A DNA stretch of 64,000 bases from the NCBI RefSeq assembly GCF_034627025.1, contig NZ_CP141048.1, positions 2,616,001-2,680,000 of the forward strand, in the 5' to 3' direction. Every line of letters starts with the position of its first letter. Within the stretch, counting starts at the first letter, position 1. Positions 34,084-43,363 of this stretch are shown here, piece after piece. A program made the translations under genes and the position numbers. The notes under the pieces were generated by a model. It was not told the DNA's origin. It made no database searches and saw only the letters and a list, made by a program, of their open reading frames with translations. The DNA is from Microvirga lotononidis (GTDB lineage: Bacteria; Pseudomonadota; Alphaproteobacteria; Rhizobiales; Beijerinckiaceae).

Positions 34084-34308
34084 GGCCCCGTGCCGCTGCC
34101 CGCCTGACGGATCCGGGACATGAAGGGGCGAATCACGCCACTTCCAAACCCTTCGCCCGACGCCGCAACTTTTGTCCGGCGTAGTAAAAAACTCGTTAAG
34201 GGAAGAGGAGTTAGCGGCAACGATATCCGGATCTTAGCCGGCTGCCGTTGCGTCATCAGACCGGACGAGCGCCCTTTGCCTCTGCGGAACAACCGAGTTG
34301 CAATACTC

Positions 34309-34338
34309 TTGCAAGATGACGCGAATATGTTCTATTAT
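34309..34338 (+). promoter_or_regulatory. Promoter of the MerR-family gene
   Basis: TTGCAA (34309-34314), an 18-base spacer and TATTAT (34333-34338) stand 64 bases before ATG 34403. A longer spacer is common for promoters controlled by MerR-type activators. The rest of 34084-34402 shows no gene. Confidence 0.5.
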
Positions 34339-34402
34339 TGCATTACCAAAGGATAGGTGCCAGGCACGGATCCTCCGACAATAACAATCGATGGGACGTT
34401 CC

Positions 34403-34813
34403 ATGAATCAGTTTACCGTCACTCCCGATGCCGGCGAGGCCGGAGAGGGTGCCAAATTCTACACGATCGGCGATCTCGCACGCGAGTTCGGCGTAACGCT
34501 GCGGACCCTGCGCTTCTACGAGGATCGCGGCCTCCTGTCTCCGCGCCGGGACGGCACGGCGCGCATCTATGATGCCCGCGACCGCGAGCGTCTTTCCGTT
34601 ATCCTCAAGGGAAAGCAGCTCGGCTTCACGCTCACCGAGATCCGCGCCATGGTGGCGGAGGAGAGGGCGGGGAGCGGTCCGGCCATGAACCTCAAGCTCT
34701 CTCTCGATCAGATCGAGAGCCAGATCCAGCACCTCGAACAGCAGAAGAAGGAAATCGAGGAAGCCCTGGCCGAGCTCCAGACGCGCCGCGCCGGTCTCGC
34801 GGCCGCCGCCTGA
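34403..34813 (+). CDS. MerR-family transcriptional regulator
   Basis: This 136-residue regulator has the MerR helix-turn-helix (about 20-85, KFYTIGDLAREFGVTLRTLRFYEDRGLLSPRRDG) and a C-terminal dimerising coiled coil (about 100-130). It lacks metal-binding Cys residues, as in regulators of branched-chain or fatty acyl-CoA catabolism. ATG 34403 has GGGA six bases upstream; ATG 34391 has none. It precedes the acyl-CoA dehydrogenase/thiolase/FadB genes and likely controls them, perhaps through the palindrome at 35177-35200. Confidence 0.85.
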   Translation: MNQFTVTPDAGEAGEGAKFYTIGDLAREFGVTLRTLRFYEDRGLLSPRRDGTARIYDARDRERLSVILKGKQLGFTLTEIRAMVAEERAGSGPAMNLKLSLDQIESQIQHLEQQKKEIEEALAELQTRRAGLAAAA

Positions 34814-34952
34814 ACGGCAGCGTTTCCGTCCCGGTTCAATTTCCTGCAAAGACGTCCATTCGAGAGCAGGTCGAGGCCTGCTGCCGGGTGGGCGTTACTG
34901 TTCGTCTGGGGTGAGTCTGCGCTGCCTCGCCCGGACTGAGGGTGCTCCGCCA

Positions 34953-35040
34953 TGTCACGGCCGGCTTGTCCGGCTATCCCGCGTCGGTGAAGCGCTGCGC
35001 TTTCCCGATCGTCATCATCGGCGCGAGGCCGATGATGACG
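34953..35040. repeat. 90-base double-hairpin repeat, copy 4
   Basis: TGTCACGGCCGGCTTGTCCGGC...GAAGCGCTGCGCTTTCC...GGCGCGAGGCCGATGATGACG, between the MerR and acyl-CoA dehydrogenase genes. The 448-base gap 34814-35261 otherwise holds only regulatory sequence near its right end. Confidence 0.65.
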
Positions 35041-35176
35041 GGACAGGGGCGGACAGGGCGCTGTCCATCATCCATCAGCCAGCGGGCCTCCGAGGCGCCA
35101 GGGTCGCAGCTTGGCTGAAAACTCGACCCCTCGCTTCCACCAAAGATATTCCACCCTACCTCTTTCCAAAACGGGG

Positions 35177-35200
35177 ATATAGTTTATATGTGAACTATAT
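35177..35200. promoter_or_regulatory. AT-rich palindromic operator candidate
   Basis: ATATAGTT (35177-35184) and AACTATAT (35193-35200) form a perfect 8-base inverted repeat around TATATGTG, 62 bases before the acyl-CoA dehydrogenase start. It stands out in GC-rich surroundings and is a plausible binding site for the MerR regulator encoded upstream. Confidence 0.5.
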
Positions 35201-35261
35201 CTTTGCCCGGTGCGAATTCCTTTGGGTATTCGGCACCGGAAACCGATCTGGGAGAGTCCGA

Positions 35262-37055
35262 ATGCCGGTCTACAAGGCCCCCGTCGAAGACGTCATGTTC
35301 CTCCTGAACGACGTGTTCCCGATTGAGCGGTACAACAATCTTCCCGGTTTTGCCGATGCGACGCCCGACATGGTGGAGGCTATTCTCGGCGAAGGCGCCA
35401 AGCTGTGCGAGGAGGCGTTCGCGCCCCTGAACCTGTCAGGCGACCAGGAGGGCTGCACTCGCAATCCGGACGGATCGGTGACGACGCCGAAGGGCTTCAA
35501 GGCGGCCTACGATGCCTATGCGGCCGGCGGCTGGATGGGGCTGGCAGCGCCCGAGGACTATGGCGGGCAGGGGCTTCCCTCCGTCCTCAATACCATCATG
35601 CAGGAATTCATCTCCTCGGCGAATCTGGCGCTCGGCATGTATCCGGGGCTGACCCAGGGAGCCATCGCGGCGCTCCTCGTGCACGGGACCGAGGAGCAGA
35701 AGAGGACTTATCTGCCGAAGATGGTGGAGGGGGCCTGGACCGGCACCATGAACCTCACCGAGCCCCATTGCGGCACGGATCTCGGCCTGCTCAAGTCCAA
35801 GGCAGTGCCGAACGGCGACGGCTCCTACGCGATCTCCGGCACCAAGATCTTCATCTCGGCCGGCGAGCACGACATGGCGGAGAACATCGTCCATCTGGTG
35901 CTCGCCCGCATCGAAGGAGCGCCGGCCGGCACCAAGGGCATCTCGCTCTTCGTCGTGCCGAAATTCCTCGTCAACGCCGACGGCTCGCTCGGTGACCGCA
36001 ACGGCGTCTCCTGCGGCTCCCTCGAGCACAAGATGGGCATCCACGGCAACGCTACCTGCGTGATGAATTACGATGGCGCCAAGGGCTGGCTCGTCGGCGA
36101 GGCGAACCGCGGCCTCAACGCGATGTTCGTGATGATGAACGAGGCGCGGCTCGCGGTCGGCGTCCAGGGATTGTCGCAGTCCGAGGTCGCCTATCAGAAC
36201 GCCGTGGCCTACGCGAAGGATCGCCTGCAGGGCCGCTCGCTCACGGGTGCGAAGTTCCCCGACAAGCCGGCCGATCCGATCATCGTGCATCCGGATGTGC
36301 GCCGCACGCTTCTCTCGATCAAGGCGTTCAATGAGGCGGCACGCGCGCTCGTCGTCTGGACGGGGCTCAACAGCGACATCGCGCATCGCTCGTCGGACGA
36401 CGCGCAGCGCCAGACCGCCGAGGATTACATGGGCCTGATGACGCCCGTGGTGAAAGGCGTGCTGACCGATCTCGGCTTCGACAATGCCGTCAAGGCGCAG
36501 CAGATGTTCGGCGGCCACGGCTATATCGAGGAATGGGGCATGTCGCAGTTCGTGCGCGATGCCCGCATCGCCATGATCTACGAGGGCGCCAACGGCATTC
36601 AGGCCATGGATCTCGTCGGCCGCAAGCTCGGCAAGGACGGCGGACGCGCCGTCATGGCCTTCTTCAACGAGGTCGGCGCCTTCTGCCAGGAGAATGCCGG
36701 CGACGAGACCCTGAAAGCCTACATCGCTCCCCTGCAGCAGGGGCTCGGCCATCTGCAGCAGGCGACCATGTGGTTCATGCAGAACGCCATGGCGAAGCCC
36801 GACAATGCGGGTGCGGGCGCCACCGACTACATGCACCTCTTCGGCCTCGTGGTGCTGGGCTACATGTGGGCCAAGATGGCAAAGGCCGCACAGGCGAAGA
36901 AGGCGCAAGGCAACGGCGTCGCCGACAGGATGGATGCGAAGCTTCTCACGGGACGCTTCTTCATGGAGCGCATGATGCCCGAGACCGGGATGCGCCTCGC
37001 GCGCATTTCCGCCGGTGCGGACACCACCATGGCGCTGCCGATGGAGGCCTTCTAA
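35262..37055 (+). CDS. Acyl-CoA dehydrogenase, long form
   Basis: The 597-residue FAD enzyme catalyses the first step of fatty acyl-CoA beta-oxidation. The N-terminal helical domain starts MPVYKAPVEDVMFLLNDVF; the middle domain has NLTEPHCGTDLG (about 165-176) and ISGTKIFISAGEHD; the catalytic Glu lies in IYEGANGIQAMDL (about 445); and a C-terminal extension typical of the roughly 600-residue class follows. ATG 35262 has GGGAGAG upstream. The enzyme is followed by thiolase and FadB-type genes, giving a full beta-oxidation cycle. Confidence 0.93.
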   Translation: MPVYKAPVEDVMFLLNDVFPIERYNNLPGFADATPDMVEAILGEGAKLCEEAFAPLNLSGDQEGCTRNPDGSVTTPKGFKAAYDAYAAGGWMGLAAPEDYGGQGLPSVLNTIMQEFISSANLALGMYPGLTQGAIAALLVHGTEEQKRTYLPKMVEGAWTGTMNLTEPHCGTDLGLLKSKAVPNGDGSYAISGTKIFISAGEHDMAENIVHLVLARIEGAPAGTKGISLFVVPKFLVNADGSLGDRNGVSCGSLEHKMGIHGNATCVMNYDGAKGWLVGEANRGLNAMFVMMNEARLAVGVQGLSQSEVAYQNAVAYAKDRLQGRSLTGAKFPDKPADPIIVHPDVRRTLLSIKAFNEAARALVVWTGLNSDIAHRSSDDAQRQTAEDYMGLMTPVVKGVLTDLGFDNAVKAQQMFGGHGYIEEWGMSQFVRDARIAMIYEGANGIQAMDLVGRKLGKDGGRAVMAFFNEVGAFCQENAGDETLKAYIAPLQQGLGHLQQATMWFMQNAMAKPDNAGAGATDYMHLFGLVVLGYMWAKMAKAAQAKKAQGNGVADRMDAKLLTGRFFMERMMPETGMRLARISAGADTTMALPMEAF

Positions 37056-37065
37056 CCGACATATA

Positions 37066-37168
37066 TCATCCCGGCCGGAGCATGAGCGAAGAGCCGGGAT
37101 CGCATGACGAGTATAGTGCCTAATTCTGACAACGATCCCGAGCCGCGCTTCGCTTGCCCGGGATGACG
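37066..37168. repeat. Inverted repeat between dehydrogenase and thiolase genes
   Basis: TCATCCCGGCCGGAGCATGA at the left and GCCCGGGATGACG at the right are inverted, with further GCCGGGATCG/CGATCCCGAGC arms inside (103 bases). It falls within the operon and could modulate read-through or RNA stability. Confidence 0.55.
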
Positions 37169-37192
37169 CCGAAACAAATCTGGGAGGCCGCC

Positions 37193-38401
37193 ATGGCTGA
37201 AGCCTATATCTACGACGCCGTTCGCACGCCGCGCGGACGCGGCAAGCCGGATGGGTCATTGCACGAGGTTCCGGCGGTCGATCTCGCCGTGACGGCGCTC
37301 GACGCGATCCGCAAGCGCAACGAGATCGATCCGATGCTGGTGGAAGACGTGGTGCTCGGCTGCGTCGATCCCGTCGGCGAGGCCGGCGGCGACATTGCGC
37401 GTGCGGCCGCTTTGAAGGCAGGCTTCGGCAAGGAGGTGCCGGGCGTGCAGATCAACCGCTTCTGCGCCTCGGGCCTGGATGCGGTGAACTTCGCCGCCGC
37501 GCAGGTCATGTCCGGCATGAAGGACATCGCCATCGGCGGCGGCGTCGAATCCATGAGCCGCATCGGCATGGGCGCATCGGGCGGCGCATGGCCGGTCGAT
37601 CCCGGCATTGCCATTCCGACCTACTTCCTGCCCCAGGGCATCTCGGCGGATCTGATCGCGACGAAATACGGCTTCTCGCGCGATGACGTCGACGCCTATG
37701 CGGTCGAGTCGCAAAAGCGTGCCGCGAAGGCATGGGACGAAGGGCGGTTCGCCAAATCGATCGTGCCGGTGAAGGACGTCAACGGCATCACGATCCTGTC
37801 GAAGGACGAGCACATGCGGCCGCAGACCGACATGCAGTCGCTCGGCCAGCTGAAAGCCGCCTTCGTCCAGATGGGCGAAATGGGCGGTTTCGACGCCGTC
37901 GCCATCGCGGCTCATCCGGACGTGGAATTCGTCAACCATGTGCATCACGCGGGCAATTCGTCGGGCATCGTAGACGGTGCGGCGGCCGTGCTCGTGGGCT
38001 CGAAGCAGGGCGGCGAGAAGATGGGCATGAAGCCGCGCGCGCGCCTCAAGGGCTTTGCCTCCATCGGCTCCGACCTCGCGCTGATGCTCACCGGCCCCAT
38101 CGACGTGTCGGAACTCGCCTTGCGCAAGGCCGGCATGACCAAGGACGACATCGATCTCTTCGAGATCAACGAGGCCTTCTCGTCGGTAGTGCTGCGCTAC
38201 ATGCAGGCCATGGATCTCGACCCAGCGAAGGTCAACGTGAACGGCGGCGCCATCGCCATGGGCCATCCGCTCGGCGCCACCGGCGCCATGATCCTGGGCA
38301 CGGTGCTCGATGAGCTCGAGCGCACGAACAAGCAGACGGCCCTGATCACGCTGTGCGTCGCCGCCGGCATGGGCACGGCTGCGATCATCGAGCGGGTTTG
38401 A
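37193..38401 (+). CDS. Acetyl-CoA C-acyltransferase (thiolase)
   Basis: The 402-residue thiolase has the nucleophilic Cys in [14 protein letters not shown] (about 88-101), NEAFSS (about 327), the His in [15 protein letters not shown] (about 355-369) and the second Cys in [11 protein letters not shown] near the C-terminus. It cleaves 3-ketoacyl-CoA to acetyl-CoA. ATG 37193 is preceded by GGGAGG; upstream extension into the repeat is unlikely. It lies 24 bases before the FadB-type gene. Confidence 0.94.
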   Translation: MAEAYIYDAVRTPRGRGKPDGSLHEVPAVDLAVTALDAIRKRNEIDPMLVEDVVLGCVDPVGEAGGDIARAAALKAGFGKEVPGVQINRFCASGLDAVNFAAAQVMSGMKDIAIGGGVESMSRIGMGASGGAWPVDPGIAIPTYFLPQGISADLIATKYGFSRDDVDAYAVESQKRAAKAWDEGRFAKSIVPVKDVNGITILSKDEHMRPQTDMQSLGQLKAAFVQMGEMGGFDAVAIAAHPDVEFVNHVHHAGNSSGIVDGAAAVLVGSKQGGEKMGMKPRARLKGFASIGSDLALMLTGPIDVSELALRKAGMTKDDIDLFEINEAFSSVVLRYMQAMDLDPAKVNVNGGAIAMGHPLGATGAMILGTVLDELERTNKQTALITLCVAAGMGTAAIIERV

Positions 38402-38425
38402 GAAAGCGGGAAGGGGAGAAATACC

Positions 38426-40633
38426 ATGACGAACGTCACCAATTTCCGCTTCGAGGTCGATGCCGACGGAATTGCGCTTGCGACCTGGGACATGCCCGGC
38501 CGCTCCATGAACGTGATCACGCCCGAGGTGATGGGCGAGCTGGAGCAGATCATCGAAAAGGTCGCTGGCGACGAAGCGATCAAGGGCTGCGTCATCACCT
38601 CGGGCAAGGAGGCTTTCTCCGGCGGCGCGGACCTGACCATGCTCCAGGGCCTCGGCGCCGAATACGGGCGCCTCGCGAAGGAGAAGGGCGAAGAGACCGC
38701 CATGCAGTTCTTCTTCGAGGAATCGCGCAAGCTCTCGCTGCTCTATCGCCGTCTCGAAACGAGCGGCAAGCCTTTCGCGGCTGCCGTTCATGGCGTGTGT
38801 CTCGGCGGCGCCTTCGAGCTGGCGCTCGCCTGCCACTTCCGGGTTCTCTCCGACGTGGATTCCACCCGCGTCGGATTGCCGGAGGTGAAGGTCGGGCTGT
38901 TCCCCGGCGCCGGCGGCACGCAGCGCGTGGCACGTCTCATGCAGACCGGCGACGCTTTGCAGATGCTGTTCAAGGGCGAGCAGATCCGTCCGCTCATGGC
39001 GCGCAACATGGGGCTCGTTCATGCGGTCGCGCCACGTGATGCGATCGTTCAGACGGCAAGGGACTGGATCAAGCAAGGTGGCTCTGCCGTCGCCCCCTGG
39101 GATCAGAAGGGCTACAAGCTGCCCTCCAACAAGGTCTATTCCGCGGCCGGCATGCAGATCTGGCCGCCGGCGAACGCCATCTATCGCCGCGAGACGCAGG
39201 ACAATTACCCGGCGATCCGCGCGATCCTCGAATCCGTGTATCAGGGTTTGCAGCTGCCGATGGATCTTGCCCTGAAAGTGGAATCGCGCTGGTTTGCCAA
39301 GATCCTGCGCTCGAAGGAAGCGGCGGCGATGATCCGCACGCTCTTCATCTCCATGCAGGATCTCAACAAGGGCGCCCGTCGCCCCAAGGACGTGCCGCCG
39401 TCCAGCCTGAAGAAGGTGGGTGTCGTCGGCGCAGGCTTCATGGGCGCCAGCGTGGCCTACGTCACGGCCAATGCCGGACTCAACGTCGTGCTCATCGACC
39501 GCGACATTGAAGCGGCCGAGAAGGGCAAGGCGCATTCGCACAAGCTCATGTCGGACCAGATCATGAAGGGCCGCGCCAAGACGGCGGATCGCGATGCGCT
39601 GTTATCCCGCATCAAGGCGTCCGCCGATTACGGCGATCTCGCCGATTGCGATCTCGTCATCGAGGCCGTGTTCGAGGACCCCAAGGTCAAGGCCGAGGTG
39701 ATCGGAAAGGTGGAGGCCGCGATCCGGCCGGATTGCATCTTCGCGTCCAACACCTCGACCCTACCGATCTCCGGTCTCGCCAAGCAGTCGAAGAGGCCGG
39801 ACCAGTTCATCGGCATTCATTTCTTCTCGCCCGTCGAGAAGATGATGCTGGTGGAGATCATCATGGGCAAGGAAACCGGTGACAAGGCGCTCGCCACCGC
39901 ACTCGACTATGTGCGGCTGATCAAGAAGACGCCGATCGTGGTCAACGATTCCCGCGGCTTCTTCGCGAACCGTTGCGTGCTGGCCTATATTCTCGAAGGC
40001 CACCTCATGTTCACCGAGGGGCTGCCTGCGGCCATGATCGAGCAGGCGGGCAAGCAGGCCGGCATGCCGGTCGGCCCGCTCTCGCTCAACGACGAGGTGG
40101 GCGTCGATCTCGGCCTCAAGATCCTGCGCGCCACGAAGGCCCAGCTGGGCGAAACGTCCATCGTGCCGGAGCAGGAAGAACTGCTCACGACCCTGGTGGA
40201 GAAGGAAGGCCGTCTCGGCCGCAAGAACCGGAAAGGCTTCTACGATTATCCGGAAGGCGGGCAGAAGCGCCTCTGGCCGGGCCTGACGGATCTTCAGGCG
40301 AAGCATGTGGAGGCCGAACTGGTCGACATGCAGGAGCTGAAACAGCGCCTGCTCGTCACGCAGGCCCTGGAGGCCGCGCGCACCTTCGAGGAGGGGGTGA
40401 TCACCGATCCGCGCGAGGCGGATGTGGGCTCCATCCTGGGCTTCGGTTTCGCGCCTTATACGGGCGGCGCCCTGTCCTACATCGACTTCATGGGCGCGAA
40501 GGCCTTCGTGGACTTGTGCCGGAGCCTGCAGGCCAAGCACGGCGACCGCTTCGCCCCGCCGAGGATCCTGCTCGACATGGCCGCCTCCGGCGACACGTTC
40601 TACGGCCGCGCCGGAGCAAAGAAGGCGGCTTGA
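38426..40633 (+). CDS. Bifunctional enoyl-CoA hydratase/3-hydroxyacyl-CoA dehydrogenase
   Basis: The 735-residue FadB/FadJ-type alpha subunit begins with a crotonase domain (1-about 200: [47 protein letters not shown]). An NAD-binding dehydrogenase follows (about 330-510: [47 protein letters not shown]), then two C-terminal 3HCDH domains. With the upstream thiolase it forms the trifunctional complex of beta-oxidation. GGGGAGA precedes ATG 38426. Confidence 0.94.
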   Translation: MTNVTNFRFEVDADGIALATWDMPGRSMNVITPEVMGELEQIIEKVAGDEAIKGCVITSGKEAFSGGADLTMLQGLGAEYGRLAKEKGEETAMQFFFEESRKLSLLYRRLETSGKPFAAAVHGVCLGGAFELALACHFRVLSDVDSTRVGLPEVKVGLFPGAGGTQRVARLMQTGDALQMLFKGEQIRPLMARNMGLVHAVAPRDAIVQTARDWIKQGGSAVAPWDQKGYKLPSNKVYSAAGMQIWPPANAIYRRETQDNYPAIRAILESVYQGLQLPMDLALKVESRWFAKILRSKEAAAMIRTLFISMQDLNKGARRPKDVPPSSLKKVGVVGAGFMGASVAYVTANAGLNVVLIDRDIEAAEKGKAHSHKLMSDQIMKGRAKTADRDALLSRIKASADYGDLADCDLVIEAVFEDPKVKAEVIGKVEAAIRPDCIFASNTSTLPISGLAKQSKRPDQFIGIHFFSPVEKMMLVEIIMGKETGDKALATALDYVRLIKKTPIVVNDSRGFFANRCVLAYILEGHLMFTEGLPAAMIEQAGKQAGMPVGPLSLNDEVGVDLGLKILRATKAQLGETSIVPEQEELLTTLVEKEGRLGRKNRKGFYDYPEGGQKRLWPGLTDLQAKHVEAELVDMQELKQRLLVTQALEAARTFEEGVITDPREADVGSILGFGFAPYTGGALSYIDFMGAKAFVDLCRSLQAKHGDRFAPPRILLDMAASGDTFYGRAGAKKAA

Positions 40634-40673
40634 TCAAATACGCTGGATCGTTTCCAGAACATGGCGCGACCGG

Positions 40674-40759
40674 CCCTCTCCCCCCCAAGGGGGAGGGGAC
40701 ATCCGCGCTACTCTCGTCCGACGATCCGGGATCTTCGCTGCGCTTCGGCCGGGATGACG
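40674..40759. repeat. Mixed palindromic repeats downstream of fadB-like gene
   Basis: CCCTCTCCCCCCCAAGGGGGAGGGG (40674-40698) is a hairpin of the same kind found inside the helicase gene. It is followed by GATCCGGGATC...GGCCGGGATGACG (about 40724-40759), resembling the arms at 37066-37168. Probably non-coding and terminator-like. Confidence 0.55.
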
Positions 40760-40804
40760 ATAAGGTGTCGCTTCAACATCGGGACGATCTGAAGGAGCCT
40801 TTCC

Positions 40805-41314
40805 ATGAAACCGCACTTTGCCATGATGGCGGGCTACAATGCATGGTGCAACGAGCGCGTCTACGATGCCGCCGCGCAGCTTTCCGACGCCGACTACCGC
40901 GCGGATCGCGGCGCTTTCTTCAAATCGGTCCACGGCACCCTGAACCACCTCCTCGCCACGGACCGGATCTGGCTGAAGCGCTTTACGGCGCAGGGCGAGG
41001 CGCCGAACCGGCTCGATGCGGTCCTGTTCGAGAATTTCGATGATCTTCGGGACGCGCGCCGGAAGGAAGACGAGCGGATCGTCGCCTATATCGAGGGGCT
41101 CTCCGAGGCCGATCTCGCAGGCCGCATCCGCTACAAGACGATCACGAACCCGGCGGAGATCGAGCAGCCCCTCGCGCCGGCCCTGATCCATCTCTTCAAT
41201 CATCAGACGCACCACCGCGGGCAGGTGCATTGCCTGTTGACGGGCTTCGGCCTCGATGCGCCTGCTCTCGACCTGATCCTGTTCCAGCGCCAGACCGGAA
41301 TGGGCCTCGCATGA
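40805..41314 (+). CDS. DinB family protein
   Basis: The 169-residue four-helix-bundle protein has the DinB metal-binding histidines: H44 in SVHGTLNHLLATDRIW and the HLFNHQTHHRGQ motif (about 134-145). DinB/YfiT proteins include metal-dependent thiol transferases and many of unknown role; the name comes from damage-inducible Bacillus members, but no LexA box lies here. GGAG precedes ATG 40805. The stop overlaps the thioesterase start (41311-41314). Confidence 0.88.
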   Translation: MKPHFAMMAGYNAWCNERVYDAAAQLSDADYRADRGAFFKSVHGTLNHLLATDRIWLKRFTAQGEAPNRLDAVLFENFDDLRDARRKEDERIVAYIEGLSEADLAGRIRYKTITNPAEIEQPLAPALIHLFNHQTHHRGQVHCLLTGFGLDAPALDLILFQRQTGMGLA

Positions 41315-41859
41315 ACCTGTGGCTGCGCGTCCTTCAGCTGATCGTCGCCTCGTTCTTCCGGCCGAGGCTCGATCCGGTGCGGGACGTGTCACGCCTGGCC
41401 TTCCGGGTGTGGCCGCATGACCTCGACACCTCGCTCCACATGAACAACGGGCGCTACTGGACCCTCATGGATCTCGGCCGTTCCGACATCATGATCCGCT
41501 CCGGTCTGTGGCGGCCCATCTTCAGGCACGGCTGGGTGCCCGTGGTGGCGGCGGGGCAGATCCGGTTCAGGCGGGAGCTCAGGCTCTTCCGGTCCTTCAC
41601 CCTTGAAACCCGTATCCTCACCTGGTCCGACAGCCATGTGGTGATGGAGCATCGGCTGGTCTCGACGGCCAGGGACGGCAGCCCGATCCTCAACGCCATC
41701 GCCCTCGTCAGGGCCGGGGTCTACGACCGCCGCAAGAAGAGCTTCGTGCCCATGAGCCGCCTGCTCGAAGAGGTCGGCATTCAGGAGAAGGCGCCTGCGG
41801 CGTCGCCCGAGGTCGAGGCTTTCCTCAGGGCCGAAGAGGCGTTGAAGAGCGCCGCCTGA
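41311..41859 (+). CDS. Acyl-CoA thioesterase-like hotdog protein
   Basis: The 182-residue hotdog-fold protein has the 4HBT-type region VWPHDLDTSLHMNNGRYWTLMDLGR (about 30-55), where the Asp/Asn pair forms the active site, and later QIRFRRELRLFRSFTLETR. An N-terminal hydrophobic stretch (LWLRVLQLIVASFF) may associate with membranes. It may hydrolyse acyl-CoA esters, in keeping with the nearby beta-oxidation genes, though the operon is shared only with DinB. Confidence 0.82.
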   Translation: MNLWLRVLQLIVASFFRPRLDPVRDVSRLAFRVWPHDLDTSLHMNNGRYWTLMDLGRSDIMIRSGLWRPIFRHGWVPVVAAGQIRFRRELRLFRSFTLETRILTWSDSHVVMEHRLVSTARDGSPILNAIALVRAGVYDRRKKSFVPMSRLLEEVGIQEKAPAASPEVEAFLRAEEALKSAA

Positions 41860-41905
41860 TGGTCCAAGGTGGGGGCACCGTTTCAGCTACCGGCGAACCG
41901 AACCC

Positions 41906-42529
41906 ATGCCCCGCACCATCGATTACTACTTCTCCCTCGTGAGCCCCTGGGCCTATATCGGCCACGCGCCCTTCATGGAGGTCGCGCAGAAGCACGGGGT
42001 CGAGGTCAATTACAAGCCTGTCTTTCTCGGGCGGGTCTTCTCGGAAACCGGGGGCCTGCCGCTCGCTCAGCGTCATCCGGCGCGCCAGCGTTATAGGATC
42101 GTCGAACTGCAGCGCTGGCGCGAGAAGCGTGGCTTGACCTTCAATATCAATCCGAAGCACTGGCCCTTCGACGTGAACCTCGCCGACCGCTTCGTCATTG
42201 CGATCACGGCCTCCGGCAGGAGCCCGGATGCTTTCCTGCGCCGAGCCTTCGCGGCCATCTGGGAGGAGGAGCGGGACCTGGGTGATCCGCTCGTCCTGTC
42301 CGAGCTGGCGGAACAGGCGGGACTCGACTCGTCCGCGCTCATGGACGTGGTGACCGGCAGCACCACGGAGGCGATCTATGCCCTCAACCTGGAGAATGCC
42401 GTCGCGGGCGACGTCTTCGGGTCGCCGGCCTATGTGCTCGACGGCGAGGTGTTCTGGGGCCAGGACCGGCTCGAACTTCTCGACGACGCGCTGAGCTCCG
42501 GGCGCTCGCCCTATACGCCGAACCCCTGA
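41906..42529 (+). CDS. 2-hydroxychromene-2-carboxylate isomerase-like DsbA-family protein
   Basis: The 207-residue thioredoxin-fold protein of the kappa-GST/HCCA isomerase group begins RTIDYYFSLVSPWAYIGH, with the Ser that binds glutathione in place of CxxC, and contains VNYKPVFLGRVF, RIVELQRWREKRGL and VFGSPAYVLDGEVFWGQDRLE. It likely acts as a glutathione-dependent isomerase or transferase on an aromatic or other electrophile. It lies seven bases before the racemase gene. Confidence 0.87.
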   Translation: MPRTIDYYFSLVSPWAYIGHAPFMEVAQKHGVEVNYKPVFLGRVFSETGGLPLAQRHPARQRYRIVELQRWREKRGLTFNINPKHWPFDVNLADRFVIAITASGRSPDAFLRRAFAAIWEEERDLGDPLVLSELAEQAGLDSSALMDVVTGSTTEAIYALNLENAVAGDVFGSPAYVLDGEVFWGQDRLELLDDALSSGRSPYTPNP

Positions 42530-42536
42530 TCTCGCC

Positions 42537-43235
42537 ATGCAGACCATCGGACTTATCGGCGGCATGAGCTGGGAAAGCTCGGCCGAGTATTACCGCATCA
42601 TCAATCAGGAGGCGAACCGGCGGCTCGGCGGGGTGCGCTCGGCGCAATGCCTGATGTATTCCGTCGATTTCGAGGACATCAAGCGGATGCAGCACGAGGG
42701 TGACTGGGACAGCCTCGCACAAGCGATGCAGGAGGCAGCATCGCGCCTGGAGCGCGGCGGGGCGGATTTCATCGTCCTGTGCACCAACACCATGCACCGG
42801 GTCGCCAATGCGATTTCATCGGCCGTGAGCCTTCCGTTGCTTCACATCGCGGATCCCACGGCCGACAGGATCAGGGCTGCCGGATTCAATCGGATCGGCC
42901 TTCTCGGAACCGCTTTCACGATGGAGCAGGATTTCTACAAGGGCCGCCTGCACGAGCGTCATGGGCTCGACGTGATCGTGCCGGACGAAGAGGATCGGCG
43001 GATCGTGCACGAGATCATCTACAAGGAACTCGTGCTTGGGGTCATCAAGCCGGAATCGCGCCACGCCTACCGGGATATCATCGCGCGCCTGATCGAACGT
43101 GGCGCGCAGGGCATCATCCTCGGCTGCACGGAGATCATGCTGCTGGTCTCCGACGAGGACAGCGCTGTGCCCCTCTTCGACACGACGACGATCCACGCGG
43201 TTGCGGCAGTGGACCGGGCGTTGACGGTGGGTTGA
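42537..43235 (+). CDS. Aspartate/glutamate racemase family protein
   Basis: In this 232-residue protein the two catalytic Cys motifs are present: FIVLCTNTMHRVA (Cys about 81) and GIILGCTEIMLL (Cys about 197), with the N-terminal IGLIGGMSWESSAEYYR typical of the YgeA/RacX group. Cofactor-independent racemisation of an amino acid is expected; the specificity is unknown. It follows the isomerase-like gene by seven bases and ends before a dispersed repeat. Confidence 0.9.
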   Translation: MQTIGLIGGMSWESSAEYYRIINQEANRRLGGVRSAQCLMYSVDFEDIKRMQHEGDWDSLAQAMQEAASRLERGGADFIVLCTNTMHRVANAISSAVSLPLLHIADPTADRIRAAGFNRIGLLGTAFTMEQDFYKGRLHERHGLDVIVPDEEDRRIVHEIIYKELVLGVIKPESRHAYRDIIARLIERGAQGIILGCTEIMLLVSDEDSAVPLFDTTTIHAVAAVDRALTVG

Positions 43236-43260
43236 AGCGCCCCGCTGTCAGCGCCAGCCA

Positions 43261-43351
43261 CGTCATGGCCGGCCTTGTGCCGACCATCCCGATTTTGTGA
43301 GACGCAGCGCTTCAAACGATCGAGATCACCGGCACAAGGCCGGTGACGACG
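43261..43351. repeat. 90-base double-hairpin repeat, copy 5
   Basis: CGTCATGGCCGGCCTTGTGCC...GACGCAGCGCTTC...GATCACCGGCACAAGGCCGGTGACGACG, between the convergent racemase and hybrid-kinase genes. Arms are well matched. Confidence 0.75.
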
Positions 43352-43363
43352 TGCGTTGTCGGC

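Noticed and set aside
34254..34345. A further LexA box near the MerR promoter (GGAACAACCGAGTTGC)
   Set aside because: The second half-site is not GAAC and the spacing does not fit; only the four perfect GAAC-N7-GAAC sites are reported.
34911..35261. N-terminal extension of the acyl-CoA dehydrogenase
   Set aside because: It would be encoded by a dispersed repeat and the regulatory palindrome; ATG 35262 has a good ribosome site and the conserved N-terminus.
37256..39541. Minus-strand frame of 761 codons opposite thiolase and FadB-type genes
   Set aside because: It spans two well-supported genes and their spacer, and shows no family motif.
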